A DNA stretch of 23,806 bases from Lachnospiraceae bacterium UBA3814 (lineage in GTDB: Bacteria; Bacillota; Clostridia; Lachnospirales; Lachnospiraceae): the NCBI GenBank assembly GCA_002368575.1, contig DFEA01000107.1, positions 1-23,806 of the forward strand, written 5' to 3'. The notes under the pieces are model-generated. The model searched no databases. It saw nothing but the letters and a program-made list of their open reading frames with translations, and had not been told where the DNA came from. This document shows positions 20,799 through 23,806 of the stretch, one piece after another (the first letter of the stretch is position 1; every line of letters begins with the position of its first letter). Made by a program: the position numbers and the translations under genes.

Positions 20799-21800
20799 AT
20801 GATCTCTCTGAAGGATGTGGCCATACGATGCAATGTGTCGATAGCTACAGTCAGCAAGGCCTTAAACGGACACAGCGATATAAGCCCCGCTACCAGAGAG
20901 CTGGTAATGAACACTGCCAGGGAACTTGGCTACCATCCGAATTCCTCTGCAAGAGCCTTAAAGACCAACAGGACCTATAATTTGGGCGTGCTGTTCATGG
21001 ATGAGTCCCTTAATGGACTGACCCACGACTATTTTTCCCATGTGCTTGACGGCTTCCGGGTCTATTCGGAGTCCAAAGGATATGATATAACCTTTATCAA
21101 CACCGGCTCCAAGGATATGTCATATCTCAGGCACTCGCAGTACAGAGGCTTTGACGGGGTGGTCATAGCCTGTGTCGATTTCCGTGATCCGCAGGTGACA
21201 GAGCTTCTGGAATCAGATATACCTATAGTTACAATAGACCATGCCGACAAATGCAGGTGCTCCGTACTTTCCGATAATAAGGGGGGAATGAGTGAGCTTG
21301 TGAGCTTCATTCATACGATGGGGCATGAAAGGATATGCTATATCTGCGGAGACGATACCTCTGTTACGCAGGACAGGCTGAATGGCTACTATGAGACATT
21401 AAGCCGATATGACATCTCTCCTGACGGTGAGAACGTACTGAGGTCTCATTACAGGAATCCGGAGGACACCTACAGGCTCACAAAAAGCCTGCTGCATCAG
21501 AAAAACAGGCCCACCTGCATTATCTATCCGGACGACTATTCCTGTATAGGCGGAATAAACGCCATAAATGAGGCAGGCCTCCGGATCCCTGATGATATTT
21601 CAATAGCCGGATATGACGGGCTCTTCCTCGCAAAGGTCCTTTCTCCCAAGCTCACGACCTACGAGCAGGCAAGCGACACGATAGGAAAGACCGCCGCTGA
21701 AAAGCTTATCCAGCTGATAGACAATCCACGTAATCCTGTTTCGGAATGCGTGATAGTGCCCGGACGGGTAATAAAGGGTGAATCGGTAAAGGAGCTCTGA
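20799..21800 (+). CDS. LacI/GalR-family transcriptional regulator
   Basis: The start at 20799 (MISLKDVAIRCNVSIATVSKALNG) places the helix-turn-helix at residues 4-23 as in all LacI-family proteins, and AGGTG lies upstream; the open frame extends further but covers the promoter. The 333-aa protein then has the hinge region (YHPNSSARALKTNRTYNLGVLF) and a periplasmic-binding-protein-like sensor domain with GFDGVVIAC, PIVTIDH, the H-E-R-I-x-Y-I-C-G strand and the D-I-S-I-A-G-Y-D-G motif. It is divergent from the phosphorolysis operon, so it probably represses that operon and responds to a manno- or cello-disaccharide or derivative (inference). Its stop codon abuts that of the convergent antiporter gene. 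Confidence 0.92.
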   Translation: MISLKDVAIRCNVSIATVSKALNGHSDISPATRELVMNTARELGYHPNSSARALKTNRTYNLGVLFMDESLNGLTHDYFSHVLDGFRVYSESKGYDITFINTGSKDMSYLRHSQYRGFDGVVIACVDFRDPQVTELLESDIPIVTIDHADKCRCSVLSDNKGGMSELVSFIHTMGHERICYICGDDTSVTQDRLNGYYETLSRYDISPDGENVLRSHYRNPEDTYRLTKSLLHQKNRPTCIIYPDDYSCIGGINAINEAGLRIPDDISIAGYDGLFLAKVLSPKLTTYEQASDTIGKTAAEKLIQLIDNPRNPVSECVIVPGRVIKGESVKEL

Positions 21801-21808
21801 TCAGCTCC
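21791..21808. other. Inverted repeat across two abutting convergent stop codons
   Basis: GGAGCT (21791-21796) and AGCTCC (21803-21808) flank CTGATC. The regulator's TGA (21798-21800) and the antiporter's reverse TGA (21801-21803) form TGATCA at its centre. No long T-run follows on either strand, so terminator activity is doubtful. Confidence 0.6.
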
Positions 21809-23084
21809 TGAACCTTTTCCTGTCCCTTTTCTCTGCGGGTATATCCGCGATCTCTCCGGCTAAAGCAAGGGCGTGCTTAGTCATAAGAGGACCTACGAGT
21901 TCATATATGAGCACCCCGAAGAGTGTAACATTCCTTATCACCGAGCCCTCAAAATCACCCAGGGCAGCTGCCTGATTGCACATCCCAAGAGCGACCCCGG
22001 CCTGCGGGAGCAGCGTGATTCCCAGATATTTCCTGACATTCTCATCGCAGCCCATAACAGAGCTTGAAACCCTTGCGCCATAGTATTTACCAAGCGAACG
22101 GACAAAGATATATACGATCCCTATAAGGACAAACTGAATATGTGAAAAAACACTCAGCTCAAGGGCAGCGCCGCTCAGCACAAAGAAGGCAGCGTTTAGG
22201 GGTGCAGTCCACTTATCCGCCCTGCTCATGATATCCTTTGAAAATTCGCTTGCATTACAAAACACGGTGCCAAGCATCATGCACACCAAAAGGGCTGAAA
22301 AGCTGATGGTCGCACTGCCGACGCTGATCTCCAGATAAGAAAGGGCTATAGTAAGAAAAACAAATGAAATAGTCATCGAAAGCCTGTTTGAATTAGAGTA
22401 AAACAGCTTCTCGATCTTTGCTAATATCAGCCCCAGAACGCCTCCCAATACCAGTGAACAAACGATCTCAAGAAGAGGGTTGACTATTATGGATACAGCG
22501 TCCAGATTCCCGCCGCTCATAGCCTGTGCAATACCGAAGGAAATGGAAAATATCACCAACCCGACCGCATCGTCCAGAGCTACTATCGGAAGCAGAAGCC
22601 TTGTCAGCGGACCGTCCGCCTTATACTGCCTTACAACCATAAGTGTTGCGGCAGGAGCGGTTGCAGCGGCAATGGCACCGAGGGTGATCGCAACCGAAAG
22701 AGGCAGGACCTCCTCCCCGAAAACAAAGTGCAGTGCTACAAGCGCAATATCTACCATAAAGGAAGCGAAGACAGCCTGTACTATACCGATCACCGTCGCC
22801 GCCTTTCCGGTATGCTTAAGCGCATCAAGGCGAAACTCGCTTCCTATAGAGAAGGCTATAAAGCCAAGGGCAGTGGTGTTGATAAGTCCTACCTTCTGTA
22901 CATCATCATACGAAACAAAGCCTATTCCCTCGATTCCTATCCGTCCAAGACAATAAGGCCCTATCAGAAGTCCTGCGATGAGGAAAGCCGTGACATCCGG
23001 GAAGTTAAGCTTAAAAGCCTTAAACACACGGGTAAACATCAGGCCCGCAAAAAGCGCTACCGCAATGGATAAAAAAACATACAT
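21801..23084 (-). CDS. CPA2-type cation/proton antiporter
   Basis: The 427-aa integral membrane protein has about 12-13 hydrophobic segments beginning at residue 1 and ends in a short basic tail (AEKRDRKRFRS). Family landmarks are F-x-I-G-x-E-F (78-84), the unwound-helix region A-x-A-P-A-A-T (141-147) and the transport-site aspartate pair ALDDAVGLV (169-177, Asp171-Asp172), which indicates an electrogenic DD-type member. There is no C-terminal TrkA-N/RCK domain, unlike KefB/KefC. It probably exchanges Na+ or K+ for H+; the ion is not shown by the sequence. AAAGGAG lies 9 nt before the ATG. It is convergent with the regulator gene and unlikely to be part of the sugar operon. Confidence 0.9.
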   Translation of the reverse strand: MYVFLSIAVALFAGLMFTRVFKAFKLNFPDVTAFLIAGLLIGPYCLGRIGIEGIGFVSYDDVQKVGLINTTALGFIAFSIGSEFRLDALKHTGKAATVIGIVQAVFASFMVDIALVALHFVFGEEVLPLSVAITLGAIAAATAPAATLMVVRQYKADGPLTRLLLPIVALDDAVGLVIFSISFGIAQAMSGGNLDAVSIIVNPLLEIVCSLVLGGVLGLILAKIEKLFYSNSNRLSMTISFVFLTIALSYLEISVGSATISFSALLVCMMLGTVFCNASEFSKDIMSRADKWTAPLNAAFFVLSGAALELSVFSHIQFVLIGIVYIFVRSLGKYYGARVSSSVMGCDENVRKYLGITLLPQAGVALGMCNQAAALGDFEGSVIRNVTLFGVLIYELVGPLMTKHALALAGEIADIPAEKRDRKRFRS

Positions 23085-23228
23085 TCAAATCAGCTCCTTT
23101 TATTGATCTTTTCTGCCCGAGGGCATCGGGATTATCTTATAACATTCTTCCCGTTTAATCAATGCATGAAGGTATAAGTTTTCATACAAAACCGGTGCTT
23201 ATGCATTCCCTGTACGTATGCGCTGACT

Positions 23229-23708
23229 TTATTTGCTTATGCGGGCACGGCCCTGCTCCCTTAAAAGATACTCAAGCAGAGCCTTGCAGCCTTCAACTAT
23301 ATCATTGTAGGTGACTTCAAAATCACCGGTGTACCAGGGATCGGCAATGTCTCTGGGATGCGTGGAGTAATCCAGTAAAAGAGACAGCTTATTCTGCTTA
23401 TCCCCTCCCGTTATCCTCAGCATATCCCTCATATTCAACTCATCCATCCCTATTATATAATCATATTTTTTGTAGTCGTCTCTGACCATCTGCACGGCCC
23501 TGTGTTCCCGCATCGGGACACCTTCCCTTCTCAGCTTTTCCACTGTTCCGCGGTGAGGCCCGTTTCCTATCTCATCTCTGCTCGTAGAAGCGGATTCAAC
23601 TAAAAACAGATCCTCAAGTCCCTCTTTTCTGATCATATCCTCAAAAACAAACTGCGCCATGGTGGAACGGCAGATGTTGCCGTGGCAAACGAATAACACG
23701 TTTATCAT
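23229..23708 (-). CDS. Low-molecular-weight protein tyrosine phosphatase
   Basis: The 159-aa protein has the P-loop CHGNICRS (Cys8 nucleophile, Arg14) right at the N-terminus and the general-acid loop DPWYTGDF (Asp123), both diagnostic of the LMW-PTP family. ATG 23706-23708 is preferred, with GGGAG 9 nt upstream; one in-frame TTG codon precedes it. These enzymes dephosphorylate tyrosine (or arginine) phosphates in bacterial regulators and capsule kinases. No kinase or capsule gene is nearby. It lies 144 nt upstream of the antiporter gene in the same direction, with no obvious terminator between, so cotranscription is possible. Confidence 0.95.
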   Translation of the reverse strand: MINVLFVCHGNICRSTMAQFVFEDMIRKEGLEDLFLVESASTSRDEIGNGPHRGTVEKLRREGVPMREHRAVQMVRDDYKKYDYIIGMDELNMRDMLRITGGDKQNKLSLLLDYSTHPRDIADPWYTGDFEVTYNDIVEGCKALLEYLLREQGRARISK

Positions 23709-23723
23709 CAATTTTGACTCCCA

Positions 23724-23759
23724 ATTTATCTCGGTTTTCCCTTGATTTATCTCGGTTTT
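23724..23759 (-). repeat. Imperfect tandem repeat upstream of the phosphatase gene
   Basis: ATTTATCTCGGTTTT occurs at 23724-23738 and 23745-23759 (period 21), starting 16 nt before the phosphatase start codon. The 21-nt period, two helical turns, would put bound proteins on one face of the DNA; slippage duplication is the alternative. Confidence 0.6.
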
Positions 23760-23806
23760 TCCTTATTTTACGGGCATTTCTGGCATTCGAGCATTTTACT
23801 GTTTCT

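Overview
The window looks like a chromosomal segment of an anaerobic, motile Gram-positive plant-fibre degrader of the Lachnospiraceae/Ruminococcus kind. This is inferred from the content: strong AGGAGG-type ribosome binding sites, a chemoreceptor, and a phosphorolytic cello-/manno-oligosaccharide operon whose epimerase carries the residues known from the Ruminococcus albus enzyme at the same positions. No species can be named from sequence alone.

Region 1 (1-5640) is an AT-richer accessory segment, almost all on the minus strand, that ends at a tRNA-Pro gene. It is best read as the decayed end of an integrative element. It contains a HigB/HigA-type toxin-antitoxin pair cut by the window edge, with a consensus promoter whose spacer is filled by a perfect 18-bp palindrome. 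It also holds two small hypothetical genes, an RtcB-family RNA ligase, and a small operon with a retropepsin-like aspartic protease. At its right end lies the ligase-domain remnant of bacterial Pnkp (RNA end-healing and sealing enzyme), joined directly to the C-terminal half of a tyrosine integrase. Both of these genes lost their 5' parts at one junction near 5050-5080. The integrase remnant points at the 3' end of tRNA-Pro, the usual attachment site of such elements.

Region 2 (5641-14640) is housekeeping: tRNA-Pro(TGG), a YfcE-like phosphodiesterase and RdgB/HAM1 with a leader of three hairpins (two form a 31-bp direct repeat), and a Cache-HAMP chemoreceptor with a strong terminator. It continues with a small membrane protein, clpS-clpA, a THUMP-domain RNA methyltransferase and an acidic, largely disordered protein with a SHOCT-like segment.

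Region 3 (14640-15095) is an AT-rich gap without a convincing protein gene. On the plus strand it has an orphan terminator and, downstream, a promoter-hairpin-terminator unit that looks like an undescribed C-rich small RNA of about 110 nt.

Region 4 (15096-21800) is a sugar operon read leftward: GH94 cellobiose phosphorylase, a MazG-type pyrophosphohydrolase, cellobiose 2-epimerase and GH130 mannosylglucose phosphorylase. A LacI-family regulator is divergent from it. The epimerase turns beta-1,4-mannobiose into mannosylglucose, which GH130 splits to mannose 1-phosphate and glucose; GH94 splits cellobiose to glucose 1-phosphate and glucose. No transporter or extracellular glycanase is in the window.

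Region 5 (21801-23806) holds a CPA2-type cation/proton antiporter, whose stop codon abuts that of the LacI gene, and a low-molecular-weight protein tyrosine phosphatase.

Most of the window is ordinary. The parts most worth a second look are the Pnkp/integrase junction with its RNA-repair neighbours, the candidate small RNA at about 14893-15003, the toxin promoter/operator, and the hairpin array in the rdgB leader.
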